From the NCBI GenBank assembly GCA_965222525.1, contig OZ244955.1, forward strand, positions 558,001-622,000: a stretch of DNA of 64,000 bases, written 5' to 3'. Shown here piece by piece: positions 52,941-62,020 of this stretch; the stretch's first letter is position 1, and the number at the start of each line of letters is the position of its first letter. The notes below the pieces were generated by a model that was not told the origin of the DNA, did not search any database, and was given only the letters and a program-made list of their open reading frames with translations. The position numbers and the translations under genes are program-made. Origin of the DNA: CBDCUF01 sp965222525. GTDB lineage: Bacteria > Pseudomonadota > Alphaproteobacteria > Rickettsiales > UBA8987.

Positions 52941-53939
52941 ATGAAAAACCAGTCAAAATTGGTTCTAACTACACTGCTTGCTGCTTTTCTTACAACACAT
53001 ACTGCCCATGCCGGCTCCCTTCCGGACGAGCATGCGCCTATTGGTGTTATGGGTGATCATAATCACAAGCAGGGCGAATGGATGACCTCCTACCGCTATA
53101 GCAATATGTATATGAAAGGCAATCGCAGTAACACAAGCAGGCTTAATGCCGGTGATGTGCTGGCTGATTTTATGGTTGCGCCGCTCAAAATGACAATGGA
53201 AATGCATATGTTCGGGCTGATGTATGGTGCGAATGACCGGCTTACATTGATGGGAATGCTGCCATATACAAGAATTTCGATGGATCATATCAACCGTGCG
53301 GGGGTGGAGTTTACCACTGAATCCGACGGTATAGGTGATGCGAAACTGTCGGGAATATACAGCCTTTATGAAAGAGGTGGGCGTAAAGTCCTGCTCAATG
53401 CCGGGGTAAGTCTGCCCACCGGCTCTATTGACGAACGTGACGATACTCCCGCCGGTGCCAATCAGAAACTGCCATATCCGATGCAGCTCGGTTCCGGTAC
53501 ATATGATTTGCTGCCGGGGATTACCTATACTGACAGACAGGGCAACTGGAGCTGGGGTGGCCGGTTGAATACCATCATAAGGCTGGGGGAGAATGATAAT
53601 GATTACAGGCTGGGTAATCAGTATGGAGCCAGTATATGGGGTGCCCGCAGGCTGAATGAATATGCCAGCGCATCTGTAAGGCTGGATGGCAGGGCTTGGG
53701 ATGATATTAGCGGTGCCGACCCTGATTTGAATCCGGCGATGGTGCCCACTGCCCGTACTGATTTACGAGGTGGCAGGCGGGTTGATTTGCTTCTTTGGGT
53801 GAATCTGATTGAGCCCGGGGGGAAGCTGAAAGGGCATAGACTGGCCGTGGAGTTTGGTATGCCGGTTTATCAGCATCTTGACGGCCCACAGCTTGAAACC
53901 GATTACCGGTTGATGATTGGCTGGCAATTCGCTTTCTAG
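52941..53939 (+). CDS. Outer-membrane beta-barrel protein, possible copper link
   Basis: A 332-residue exported protein (signal peptide to about residue 24, TAHA/GS). Features of an annotated transporter-like family: EHAPIGVMGDHNHKQGEWMT, SYRYSNMYMKGNR, many methionines and histidines in the first 110 residues (KMTMEMHMFGLMYG), aromatic-rich strands and a terminal Phe. AAGGAATAAC precedes the ATG. Pairing with a DUF2946-like cysteine protein and the His/Met-rich start suggest metal (copper) involvement, which is inference. It may form an operon with the upstream gene. Confidence 0.7.
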   Translation: MKNQSKLVLTTLLAAFLTTHTAHAGSLPDEHAPIGVMGDHNHKQGEWMTSYRYSNMYMKGNRSNTSRLNAGDVLADFMVAPLKMTMEMHMFGLMYGANDRLTLMGMLPYTRISMDHINRAGVEFTTESDGIGDAKLSGIYSLYERGGRKVLLNAGVSLPTGSIDERDDTPAGANQKLPYPMQLGSGTYDLLPGITYTDRQGNWSWGGRLNTIIRLGENDNDYRLGNQYGASIWGARRLNEYASASVRLDGRAWDDISGADPDLNPAMVPTARTDLRGGRRVDLLLWVNLIEPGGKLKGHRLAVEFGMPVYQHLDGPQLETDYRLMIGWQFAF

Positions 53940-53999
53940 AGCGTGTCGCCACATTCTCCACCTTGTGACGACGAGCTTCAGGCTCTATTATACCGTTTC

Positions 54000-55829
54000 A
54001 TGAACGGTGTTGAAATCATAAAAACCCAGCAGAAAACCATGCCGGACAGTCCCGGTGTGTATCGCATGCTGGATGAATCCGGCAATGCACTTTATGTCGG
54101 CAAGGCAAAGAGCCTGAAGAAACGGGTGTCGAGTTATGCCCATATTGACCGGCTGCCCCTGCGTTTGCAGCGCATGGTGATGCAGACTGCCTCTATGGAG
54201 ATAACCACCACCCGTACCGAGGCCGAGGCTTTGTTGCTTGAGGCTAATCTGATAAAGAGTCTGCGTCCGAAATATAATATTGAGCTGCGTGACGACAAAT
54301 CCTTTCCCTATATTACAATAGATAAGTCGCATGACTTCCCGAGGATTAGCAAATATCGCGGGAAGCGGCGGCAGGATGTGGATTATTTCGGGCCTTATGT
54401 ATCGGCAGGGGATGTAACCCGGGCAATTGCGGCCTTACAGAAGGCTTTTCTACTGCGTCCCTGTACGGATAGTGTATTTGCCGGACGCAGCCGCCCTTGC
54501 CTGGAATATCAGATTAAGCGCTGCTCCGCCCCATGTGTCGGGAAAATATCGCAGGATGATTATGCCGAGCTGGTGGGGCAGGCCAGGGATTTCCTGACCG
54601 GCAAGGATAGCAGGGTGCAGGAGCGGCTTACCGAATCCATGGAACAGGCAAGCAGCGATATGGATTACGAGCGGGCGGCAATATATCGCGACCGGATAAA
54701 GGCATTACAGGCTATTCAGGCAAAGCAGGCGGTGAATGCACGTACTGTATCAGATGCGGATGTGGTAGCTGTGACCGGTAATGTGAGAGCGGCATGTATA
54801 CAGGTTTTTATTATACGGGGAGGTAAAATGCTGGGTAACAGGGCATTTTTTCCTGCCCGTACCGAGGGCTATAATGAGCCGGAGATTCTGGAAGCTTTTC
54901 TGGGGCGTTTTTATCAGAAAAATCCTCCACCGCCGCATATTATCCTCAGCCATGATATTTACAGCAGACGGGTTATGGAAGAGGCCCTGAAGGAGATGGC
55001 AGGGCGTAATGTGAAAATTGCCGTTCCTAAACAGGGTGAAAAGCGGGGGCTGGTCGAAACTGCGCTTATAAACGCCAAAGAGGCGCTGGAGCGTAAAATG
55101 CAGGCGGAGGCCGGTGAAAAGGAACTGCTGGTTAAAGTAGCGGGGCTTTTCGGGGTGAGTAAGGAAATCCGGCGGATTGAAATATATGATAACAGCCATA
55201 TTTTCGGTAAATATGCGGTAGGGGCAATGGTTGTTGCGGGAACGGAGGGCTTTATTAAAAATGCTTACCGTAAATTCAATGTGGAGGCGGGGGATAAGAA
55301 AAGCGGCGGGGATGATTTTTATATGCTGCGACAGGTGCTTACTCGCAGGTTCGGCAGGTTGCAGCGTGAGAACACCGAACGTGAGTACTGGCCGGATCTG
55401 GTGCTGATTGACGGTGGCGCAGGCCATATGGGTGTGGCCGCCGAAGTATTTGCTGAACTGGGGATTGATGACGTTACCCTTGTTTGCATTGCCAAGGGGG
55501 AAGACCGAAATGCCGGTAACGAGGAGTTTCATATGACGGGCAGAAAGCCGTTCAGACTGGAGAAAAATGACCCGATATTGTTTTACCTGCAAAGATTACG
55601 AGATGAGGCACATCGCTTTGCAATCACCACCCATCGCAGCAAGCGGGCAAAATCAATATCGCACTCAAGACTGGATGATATTCCCGGCATAGGCGCTGCC
55701 CGCAAGAAAGCCCTGCTCAAGTATTTTGGCTCCCTGCGTGCAGTTGAATCAGCCAGCCTGGAGGAAATCACCAACACCCCAGGCATCCCCCCAAAAACCG
55801 CACAGACTATCCATGACTACTTGCACTAG
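54000..55829 (+). CDS. uvrC: Excinuclease ABC subunit C
   Basis: A 609-residue UvrC. GIY-YIG nuclease (about 12-95: SPGVYRMLDESGNALYVGKA, RPKYNIELRDDKSFPYI), UVR motif (about 195-235), RNase H-like nuclease core (IEIYDNSHIFGKYAVGAMV with the catalytic Asp, then LVLIDGGAGHMGVA), and C-terminal tandem HhH (DDIPGIGAARKKALLKYFG; TNTPGIPPKTAQTI). It makes both incisions in nucleotide excision repair. Start placed at ATG 54000 from the usual length; the frame is open from 53943. Confidence 0.97.
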   Translation: MNGVEIIKTQQKTMPDSPGVYRMLDESGNALYVGKAKSLKKRVSSYAHIDRLPLRLQRMVMQTASMEITTTRTEAEALLLEANLIKSLRPKYNIELRDDKSFPYITIDKSHDFPRISKYRGKRRQDVDYFGPYVSAGDVTRAIAALQKAFLLRPCTDSVFAGRSRPCLEYQIKRCSAPCVGKISQDDYAELVGQARDFLTGKDSRVQERLTESMEQASSDMDYERAAIYRDRIKALQAIQAKQAVNARTVSDADVVAVTGNVRAACIQVFIIRGGKMLGNRAFFPARTEGYNEPEILEAFLGRFYQKNPPPPHIILSHDIYSRRVMEEALKEMAGRNVKIAVPKQGEKRGLVETALINAKEALERKMQAEAGEKELLVKVAGLFGVSKEIRRIEIYDNSHIFGKYAVGAMVVAGTEGFIKNAYRKFNVEAGDKKSGGDDFYMLRQVLTRRFGRLQRENTEREYWPDLVLIDGGAGHMGVAAEVFAELGIDDVTLVCIAKGEDRNAGNEEFHMTGRKPFRLEKNDPILFYLQRLRDEAHRFAITTHRSKRAKSISHSRLDDIPGIGAARKKALLKYFGSLRAVESASLEEITNTPGIPPKTAQTIHDYLH

Positions 55830-55845
55830 GTCATGGGTGAATTCA

Positions 55846-56583
55846 CTACTTAAACAACGTCACGCTGATCGCGCCGCCGAGTTCACCGAGTTTGCCGCCT
55901 TCTTTCTTGCCACCGGTGATATCCAGCTCACCTTTCGGCTCGCCGTGGCATTTCAGGCAGGACTCTTTATAATACTCGGGCAGGATAAGGCGAAAAGCTG
56001 TCTTGCCGCCCTTTTCAGCGGTTTCAGCAACATGCTTGCCTGTTTCATAGCCTTCGGATTTAAACTTGTCTTCAATAATGCCATGCTCCCAATCATCGGG
56101 ACGGTTCTTGCGATTACGTACATATGATTTCGGTGCAGTCAGTTTTATCTCTGCCACACCGTTCTGACTGGCACTGAACTCCTTTGCTACCTGACCGGCA
56201 AATACCGCCGGCAGAAATCCCTTCAGCCCAACACCTTCCTGGTTGATAAGCTCCTGATTATCGGCCATCACCTTTTTCGCCGCATCCCGCATGGCGTTAA
56301 GTAGTTTACCCTTATCTGACTTGCCATCGACAGAATCCACTGCATAACCTGCAGCTTCCTTGAAGTTAGCATCGGCTGCCGCAACTACAACATCGCCTGA
56401 CAGCCCCTTGTCCCCTTTTGAGGCATCATTTATAAGCGCCTGATTCTTGGAAATCACCGCCCTTGCAGCACGGAAATAGGTTGCCAGCGCCAATGCGGTT
56501 TCCTCGTCATTTGCGGCCTGTACAGGAGCCGGATTACATAGTGATACTACTATAAGAACTGGCAACAGAAGTTTTTTCAACAT
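55846..56583 (-). CDS. Exported c-type haem protein, DUF3365 (Tll0287-like)
   Basis: A 245-residue protein with a signal peptide (about 1-23, VQA/AN). C-terminal haem motif CLKCH near residue 212 (ESCLKCHGEPKGELDITGGK) with YVRNRKNRPDDWE before it, and the layout of the Tll0287/DUF3365 haem-sensor fold. Such domains also occur as sensor parts of larger proteins; here it stands alone. The substrate or signal is unknown. It is divergent from the porin gene. Confidence 0.82.
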   Translation of the reverse strand: MLKKLLLPVLIVVSLCNPAPVQAANDEETALALATYFRAARAVISKNQALINDASKGDKGLSGDVVVAAADANFKEAAGYAVDSVDGKSDKGKLLNAMRDAAKKVMADNQELINQEGVGLKGFLPAVFAGQVAKEFSASQNGVAEIKLTAPKSYVRNRKNRPDDWEHGIIEDKFKSEGYETGKHVAETAEKGGKTAFRLILPEYYKESCLKCHGEPKGELDITGGKKEGGKLGELGGAISVTLFK

Positions 56584-56920
56584 TTTACTCTCCTTATTAA
56601 GTTATGGTTGTTAATGGCAAACCCCGCCCGCACATTACGCTGCCGCTTTTTTATGTCAATAAGCCGGAGGAGAAAAATAACAAAATCATGTATTTACAGT
56701 AAAATATGTTGCATTATGTACACATCTCTGCTAGAAAGCGGGGTGTTGCTCTTTTGCAACAGTGGTAATTTTTGCAATTTTGAATTGCAATTTGGGTAAA
56801 TATCCCGTTGCACCAACTGAAGTGGTGGGGTAAATAAAACTCGTTCGCAGTGCAACAATAGAAATACAAGTTTGGGGTGATGCGAGTTTGGGGTTAACTT
56901 AATTTTCAAGGGGAGTTGAA
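56584..56920. promoter_or_regulatory. Divergent control region of the c-haem protein and porin genes
   Basis: 337 bp, AT-rich. It holds the dyad at 56772-56790 and GGGGAG just before the porin ATG. No palindromic element of families A to D is present. Confidence 0.45.
56772..56790. promoter_or_regulatory. Dyad upstream of the porin gene
   Basis: TTGCAATT-TTG-AATTGCAA, perfect 8 bp arms, about 130 bp upstream of the porin start. Its symmetry and location suggest a binding site for a dimeric regulator; the regulator is not identifiable. Confidence 0.4.
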
Positions 56921-58384
56921 ATGAAAAAAATTTTACTGACTACAACATTGCTGGTTACAGGGGTTTCCGGCGCTGCATATGCCGGTGGTGAGCCGGTATA
57001 TCCGGATGAGCAGCCGGGGACTTACAGGACCTATAAATATGACGTTGATGAAACCAAAAATGTGGCTCCTGCTCCTGAGCCGGCAATACAGGAGCGTGTT
57101 GTAACACGCACAGTCGTTGATTGCAGCCAATGTGAGACCGGGGGTGGCTCCCTTGTCAGAGGGGCTGGTGCCGAGTCGGATTCCATTGTAGAAGCTGTAA
57201 AAAACGGCAGGGCATATATAAGCGGCCGCTATCGCTATGAGCATGTTGATGATGACGGGTTTACCGAGGATGCGGAAGCTTCAACCCTGAGGACACGCCT
57301 CGGGTTTGAAACCGGAAATTATCGCGGTTTTAGTGGGCTGCTTGAGTTTGAGGATGTAACCGAGATTGGCTCTGATGACTTTAACAACGGTTCCAACGGT
57401 AAAACTACTTTTCCTGTAGTGGCTGACCCTCAGGGTACAGAGTTGAACCAGGCATATCTGCAGTTTGACGGTATTGATGATACTGTTATCAGGGGCGGTC
57501 GCCAGGTTGTCAATATGGATAATCTGCGTTTTGTCGGTGACGTCGGCTGGAGACAGAATAACCAGACTTTTGACGGTGCGGTTGTTCAGAACAAGTCATT
57601 GCCTGATACTACACTGACTTACGGCTATGTTTATAATGTAAACCGTATTTTCGGTAATGATCATCCCACTGGCGATCTTAATACTGATACTCATATTATA
57701 AATGCCAAATATAGCGGTATTGATTTCCTTAATATTACCGGTTTCGGCTATCTGATTGATATCAGTAACTCACTGGCAAATTCATCCAACACTTATGGTG
57801 TAAGGCTGAATGGTAAACTACCTCTGGGTGAGGTGACCGATAATGGCGGGGACCTGGCACTGCTATATGACGGTTCATGGGCAACGCAGAGTGATGCCGG
57901 TGATAACCCCAATAACTATGACGCTCAATATTACCATATAGAAGGTGGTGTAGGCGTTGCCGGTGCTGCATTGAAAGTTGGTTATGAAGTGCTGGGAGCG
58001 GATGTTGCCGGTGATGCCGGTCGTGTGTTCCGTACACCGCTTGCTACATTGCACAAATTCAATGGCTGGGCTGACAAGTTCCTTGCAACACCTGCCGGTG
58101 GTCTGGAGGATTTCTATGGTGTCGCCAGCTATAAGCTCAACAACATTCATGAGCATGTTGACGGAACCAAGCTGACCCTGGCCTACCATATGTTTGAGGC
58201 TGACAAGGGTGGCGCGGAATTTGGTGATGAAATCGATGCAAGTATCACCCAGACATTCCTCGATCATTACAATGTTGGTCTGAAATATGCCAGTTACGAC
58301 GCTGATTCCAATGCACCTGCCGGTGCATTGGCTAATGATACACAGAAATTCATGGTGACTTTTGGTGTACATTTTAGCCAGTAA
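56921..58384 (+). CDS. Porin with alginate-export-like beta-barrel
   Basis: A 487-residue outer-membrane protein with a signal peptide (about 1-21, AYA/GG). Residues 25-85 form a periplasmic linker with CSQCETGG; from about 92 the barrel begins (AYISGRYRYEHVDDDGFTED, TLRTRLGFETGNYRGFSGLL), matching the alginate_exp/AlgE-like porin family, and contains DDTVIRGGRQVVNMDNLRFV. It ends VTFGVHFSQ. AAGGGGAG precedes the ATG. The substrate is unknown. A strong terminator follows. Confidence 0.85.
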   Translation: MKKILLTTTLLVTGVSGAAYAGGEPVYPDEQPGTYRTYKYDVDETKNVAPAPEPAIQERVVTRTVVDCSQCETGGGSLVRGAGAESDSIVEAVKNGRAYISGRYRYEHVDDDGFTEDAEASTLRTRLGFETGNYRGFSGLLEFEDVTEIGSDDFNNGSNGKTTFPVVADPQGTELNQAYLQFDGIDDTVIRGGRQVVNMDNLRFVGDVGWRQNNQTFDGAVVQNKSLPDTTLTYGYVYNVNRIFGNDHPTGDLNTDTHIINAKYSGIDFLNITGFGYLIDISNSLANSSNTYGVRLNGKLPLGEVTDNGGDLALLYDGSWATQSDAGDNPNNYDAQYYHIEGGVGVAGAALKVGYEVLGADVAGDAGRVFRTPLATLHKFNGWADKFLATPAGGLEDFYGVASYKLNNIHEHVDGTKLTLAYHMFEADKGGAEFGDEIDASITQTFLDHYNVGLKYASYDADSNAPAGALANDTQKFMVTFGVHFSQ

Positions 58385-58404
58385 CATGAGTACATAAATC
58401 GCTT

Positions 58405-58442
58405 TAAAAGCCTGCCTTGTGGAAACAGGGCGGGCTTTTTTG
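58405..58442 (+). terminator. Rho-independent terminator after the porin gene
   Basis: Stem AAAGCCTGCC/GGCGGGCTTT (one G-T pair) with a 12-base loop and a T6 tract. This is the only textbook terminator noticed in the window. Confidence 0.88.
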
Positions 58443-58485
58443 TGGATATTTCACTGAATATGGTTTACAGTTAACCTTAGCCAAT

Positions 58486-59427
58486 ATGAGCTACAAATTT
58501 CCACATAAACATCTGCTAGGGGCGGAAAACCTCACTTCTGCCGATATCACCAATATTCTTGACCTGGCTGAAAAATACGTAGAAAAAAACCGTAATCCTG
58601 ACAAAAAATCCGGCAGAAAAAGCGATATCCTAAAGGGACGCACCCTTATCAACCTGTTCTTTGAAAATTCCACCCGCACCCGCACCTCCTTTGAGCTGGC
58701 CGGCAAACGCCTCGGTGCTGACGTAATCAATATGCAGATGGCCTATTCCTCGGCCTCCAAGGGGGAAACCCTTATAGACACCGCAATGACGCTAAATGCG
58801 ATGCATCCGGATTTCATCACCATGCGCCATCCGGAAAGCGGTGCGGTGCATCTGCTGTCGCAGAAAGTCAACTGTTCGGTGATAAATGCCGGTGACGGCA
58901 GCCATGAGCACCCCACCCAGGCTCTGCTTGATGCACTGACCATCCGCCGCAGGCGGGGAAAGATATCCGGCCTTACGGTGGTTATATGCGGTGATATTGC
59001 TCATAGCCGGGTTGCCCGCTCCAATATCAGCCTGCTCAGGAGCATGGGAGCAAATGTACGGATTGTCGCCCCGCCTACATTGATGCCGATTTTTGCCGAG
59101 AGCCTTGGTGCCGAGGTGTTTTTCGATATACGCAAGGCGCTGCCGGGTGCTGATATAGTAATGATGCTCCGCCTGCAAAGGGAACGTATGTCGGCTTCCG
59201 GCTGCCACATACCGTCGGAATATGAATATTTCCGTTTCTGGGGGCTGGATGCGGATAAACTTGCGCTGGCAAATGATGATGTGTTTATAATGCATCCAGG
59301 CCCGATAAATCGTGGCCTGGAAATCGACAGCGAGCTTGCCGATGACATAAACCGTAGCGTAATCCTCGACCAGGTGGAAATGGGCGTTGCCATCCGCCAG
59401 GCAATACTTGAAATTATGAGCAGGTGA
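58486..59427 (+). CDS. pyrB: Aspartate carbamoyltransferase catalytic subunit
   Basis: A 313-residue PyrB. ENSTRTRTSFELAGKRLGAD is the carbamoyl-phosphate loop, HPTQALLDAL the second, and GDIAHSRVARSN and HPGPINRGLEI the aspartate-side motifs. It makes carbamoyl aspartate for pyrimidines. Start 58486 chosen (MSYKFPHKHLLG); the longer frame runs into the terminator. pyrC often follows pyrB but is absent here; the next gene is the small CHCC zinc-finger gene. Confidence 0.96.
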   Translation: MSYKFPHKHLLGAENLTSADITNILDLAEKYVEKNRNPDKKSGRKSDILKGRTLINLFFENSTRTRTSFELAGKRLGADVINMQMAYSSASKGETLIDTAMTLNAMHPDFITMRHPESGAVHLLSQKVNCSVINAGDGSHEHPTQALLDALTIRRRRGKISGLTVVICGDIAHSRVARSNISLLRSMGANVRIVAPPTLMPIFAESLGAEVFFDIRKALPGADIVMMLRLQRERMSASGCHIPSEYEYFRFWGLDADKLALANDDVFIMHPGPINRGLEIDSELADDINRSVILDQVEMGVAIRQAILEIMSR

Positions 59428-59466
59428 GTTTATGTTCTTAATGTTGGAGTCATACAAAATATAAAA

Positions 59467-59622
59467 ATGCGGGAAATAGAAACAAAACAGGTCGAGTCAC
59501 ATTCAGTATCTTGCGATGGTGGCAAAGGGGTACTCGGCCACCCCAAAGTATATCTGGAAATCCCCCCGAACAAAAACGAAACCACCTGTCCTTATTGTAG
59601 CTGCAAATTTACCTTGAAATAG
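59467..59622 (+). CDS. CHCC zinc-finger protein (NDUFS6-like)
   Basis: A 51-residue protein. SVSCDGGKGVLGHPKVYLEI, then ETTCPYCSCKF: the ligands Cys16, His25 and Cys41, Cys44 form the CHCC zinc finger of the alphaproteobacterial zinc-finger family related to the mitochondrial complex I subunit NDUFS6. No Shine-Dalgarno is seen. The family is a useful pointer to Alphaproteobacteria. A role with complex I is plausible but unproved. Confidence 0.85.
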   Translation: MREIETKQVESHSVSCDGGKGVLGHPKVYLEIPPNKNETTCPYCSCKFTLK

Positions 59623-59795
59623 CAGCTTTTTGAGATTTATTTCCTCCATATGGGTACGCCCTAGAAAATACTTAAAACTTTTTTACAGTTTTGTACAACT
59701 TAACATTTGAAAACATTTGTAATTATATCGAAAATTTTGTATAATATGAGCATAGGTGGTCAAAAGGCCATATTACACAACTTGTACAAGAAAGC

Positions 59796-60710
59796 ATGCA
59801 GACGTCTGATGGTGGCAGTAGTATAAGGCCTCATGAAAATGGCCAACATAATCATGAGGCAAGTGGTAAACGTAAATTCGCCCATAAAATCCTGACAATG
59901 CTGGGGCTGCGCAAGTCTCCTACACTTAAAGAGTCGTTGGAAGAAGTTATAGAGGAGCATGAGGAGTCGGTTGACCCTGCAGCTGCCGAGGATACTTCCA
60001 TGTTGCGCAATGTACTGGAATTCGGCGAACTTAACGTAGGCGATGTGATGATCCCCCGTACGGATATTGTCACCGTAAGCCATGATATTTCCCTTGATGA
60101 GCTGAAAAGTATTGTGATTACCAGCGGTCATACCCGCCTGCCAGTATATCGTGGGAATCTGGATGATGTGGCGGGATTCCTACATGTAAAAGACCTGGTG
60201 CCTGTGCTGGGTAACGGCAGGAATTTCAAAATGGATGACATGCTACGACGGATACTGGTAGTGCCACCCTCCATGCGAGTGACCAACCTACTGGTAAAGA
60301 TGCGCATGTCGCATACCCATATGGCGATTGTAGTGGATGAATATGGCGGTACCAGCGGGCTGGTGACTATGGAAGACCTGGTGGAGGAGATTTTCGGCGA
60401 GATAGAGGATGAGCATGATACCATTGAACGGGAATATTTCGTTGATAAGGGGGACGGAATATATAAGGCCAGTGCCAGAATGGATATCAGGGAACTGGAG
60501 GAACGACTCCAGTTAAAACTTCGGTCGGAAGATGAGGATGAGTTTGATACACTGGGCGGTATGATCTTCAATATGCTTGGCCATGTGCCGACTATAGGCG
60601 AGGTTGCAGTACATAGTGCAGGGCTGGAATTCGAGATTATCGAAGCTGATCCCCGCCGTATAAAGCGGGTACTGATAAGGCAGAAAACCGACGAGGAAGT
60701 TGCGGTTTAG
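59796..60710 (+). CDS. Hemolysin C/CorC-family CBS protein
   Basis: A 304-residue cytosolic protein without membrane helices. Residues 60-190 contain two CBS domains (GDVMIPRTDIVTVSHDISLD, RLPVYRGNLDDVAGFLHVKD; HTHMAIVVDEYGGTSGLVTM, EDLVEEIFGEIEDEHD) and about 210-295 the transporter-associated CorC_HlyC domain. Relatives (TlyC, CorC, YbeX) are linked to magnesium or cobalt efflux and ribosome metabolism. They commonly neighbour ybeY and lnt; neither is here. Confidence 0.88.
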   Translation: MQTSDGGSSIRPHENGQHNHEASGKRKFAHKILTMLGLRKSPTLKESLEEVIEEHEESVDPAAAEDTSMLRNVLEFGELNVGDVMIPRTDIVTVSHDISLDELKSIVITSGHTRLPVYRGNLDDVAGFLHVKDLVPVLGNGRNFKMDDMLRRILVVPPSMRVTNLLVKMRMSHTHMAIVVDEYGGTSGLVTMEDLVEEIFGEIEDEHDTIEREYFVDKGDGIYKASARMDIRELEERLQLKLRSEDEDEFDTLGGMIFNMLGHVPTIGEVAVHSAGLEFEIIEADPRRIKRVLIRQKTDEEVAV

Positions 60711-60781
60711 ATTTTACTTTTCAACCAGTTAGCAACTACGTATAATGGCCACATATTAACAATTTGACAAGGAGATGATTC

Positions 60782-60952
60782 ATGAATCAAAATGACCTAA
60801 TACTGGTAATTCTGGCAATATTTATCCCGCCATTGGCTATGTTTCTCAAAAGCGGTGCAAATAATGACTTCTGGATAAATCTTGTCCTGACATTATTTTT
60901 CTTTTTGCCAGGCGTAATCCATGCAGTTTATGTAATTGGCTTTAGGAAATGA
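60782..60952 (+). CDS. Pmp3/UPF0057 membrane protein
   Basis: A 56-residue protein with two membrane helices: VILAIFIPPLAMFLKSG and FWINLVLTLFFFLPGVIHAV, matching the Pmp3/YqaE family signature (PPLAxFLKxG, FWINxxLT, PGxIHAxYV). AAGGAGATGATTC precedes the ATG. The family is induced by salt or cold stress in plants, yeast and bacteria and helps maintain membrane potential. Confidence 0.92.
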   Translation: MNQNDLILVILAIFIPPLAMFLKSGANNDFWINLVLTLFFFLPGVIHAVYVIGFRK

Positions 60953-60965
60953 GGGCGTAAAGCAA

Positions 60966-61985
60966 TCAGGCGCTGTTAGTTTCCCCTCCAACTCCCTTTG
61001 TCGTTGAATATTCAAAATGAAAAGCCTCATCGGGGTGGACAAGCGGGTATATGGCGTGGGCAGCCATGGCAGCCTCGGAGAAGCCGCATAATATCAGCTT
61101 TAGCTTGCCGGGATAGTGATTTATGTCACCAATGGCAAATATACCGGCAATATTGGTCTGGCAGGTGGCGGGGTCAACCTCTATACGGTTTTTATCCAGA
61201 TTCAGCCCCCATCCGGCAATCGGGCCAAGCTCCATGGCCAGCCCGTAGAATGGTAACAATATATCCGCCGCTATTTCTTTTATATTACCGTCCATATCCT
61301 TTACCACAACCGTTTCCAGCCTGCCATCCCCGCCTTGCAATCCGGATAACTGATATGGCACGACCATATCAACCCTGCCGGATTCCGCAAGCTCCCGCAT
61401 TTTCGCAACGCTATCAGGTGCAGCACGGAATTTATCCCGTCGATGCACCACCGATATATGCGCTGCGATATCGGCAAGTGACAATACCCAGTCCACCGCA
61501 GAATCTCCCCCTCCGGCTATAACAATATTCCTGTCCCGGAAATCCTCTTTGCGGCCAACCATATATTGTACAGCGCCGGTTTCTTCATATTGTTCAAGAC
61601 CTTCCAGCGGAGGACGGTTGGGGCCAAATGCACCGCATCCGGCAGCTATAATGACTGCCTTGCAGGTTATCACAGTTCCGGCGGAAGTAGTAATTTCCTT
61701 GCTGTCACCGTTATCAACCAGTTTTGTAACCTGCTGGCCGAGGTGATATTGCGGTTTGAACGGGGCTGCCTGCCGCTCAAGCTTGCGAATCAACTCCGCA
61801 GCTTCTATTTCAGGATAGGCGGGGATATCATATATAGGTTTTTCGGGGTAAAGAGCCGTACATTGCCCGCCGATGAAATCCAGCGCATCGACAATATGGC
61901 ACTGCATCCTGAGCATACCGCATTCAAATGCTGCAAACAGCCCGACCGGCCCCGCCCCGATAATTACTATGTCCGTTTTATGCAT
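60966..61985 (-). CDS. Ferredoxin-NADP reductase, thioredoxin-reductase-like
   Basis: A 339-residue flavoprotein. FAD motif VIIGAGPVGLFAAFECGM, QCTALYPEKPIYDIPAYPEI, NADPH motif GGGDSAVDWVLSLADIA, and IFAIGDINHYPGKLKLILCG. The redox CxxC of thioredoxin reductase is absent, so it is the TrxR-like ferredoxin/flavodoxin-NADP reductase type (YumC-like). Start ATG 61985; the upstream frame is made of a CCAGAAT tandem repeat. It converges on the Pmp3 gene. Confidence 0.92.
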   Translation of the reverse strand: MHKTDIVIIGAGPVGLFAAFECGMLRMQCHIVDALDFIGGQCTALYPEKPIYDIPAYPEIEAAELIRKLERQAAPFKPQYHLGQQVTKLVDNGDSKEITTSAGTVITCKAVIIAAGCGAFGPNRPPLEGLEQYEETGAVQYMVGRKEDFRDRNIVIAGGGDSAVDWVLSLADIAAHISVVHRRDKFRAAPDSVAKMRELAESGRVDMVVPYQLSGLQGGDGRLETVVVKDMDGNIKEIAADILLPFYGLAMELGPIAGWGLNLDKNRIEVDPATCQTNIAGIFAIGDINHYPGKLKLILCGFSEAAMAAHAIYPLVHPDEAFHFEYSTTKGVGGETNSA

Positions 61986-61986
61986 A

Positions 61987-62018
61987 ACCAGAATCCAGAA
62001 TCCAGAATCCAGAATCCA
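61987..62018. repeat. CCAGAAT tandem array
   Basis: Four near-perfect copies of the 7-mer CCAGAAT in the short space between yihY and the reductase gene, followed by related TCTGATTTCTGG words up to about 62052, the last of which encode the C-terminus of the YihY protein. Confidence 0.8.
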
Positions 62019-62020
62019 GT

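Noticed and set aside
54750..55592. 280-codon minus-strand frame
   Set aside because: Antisense to uvrC, inside its conserved nuclease domains.
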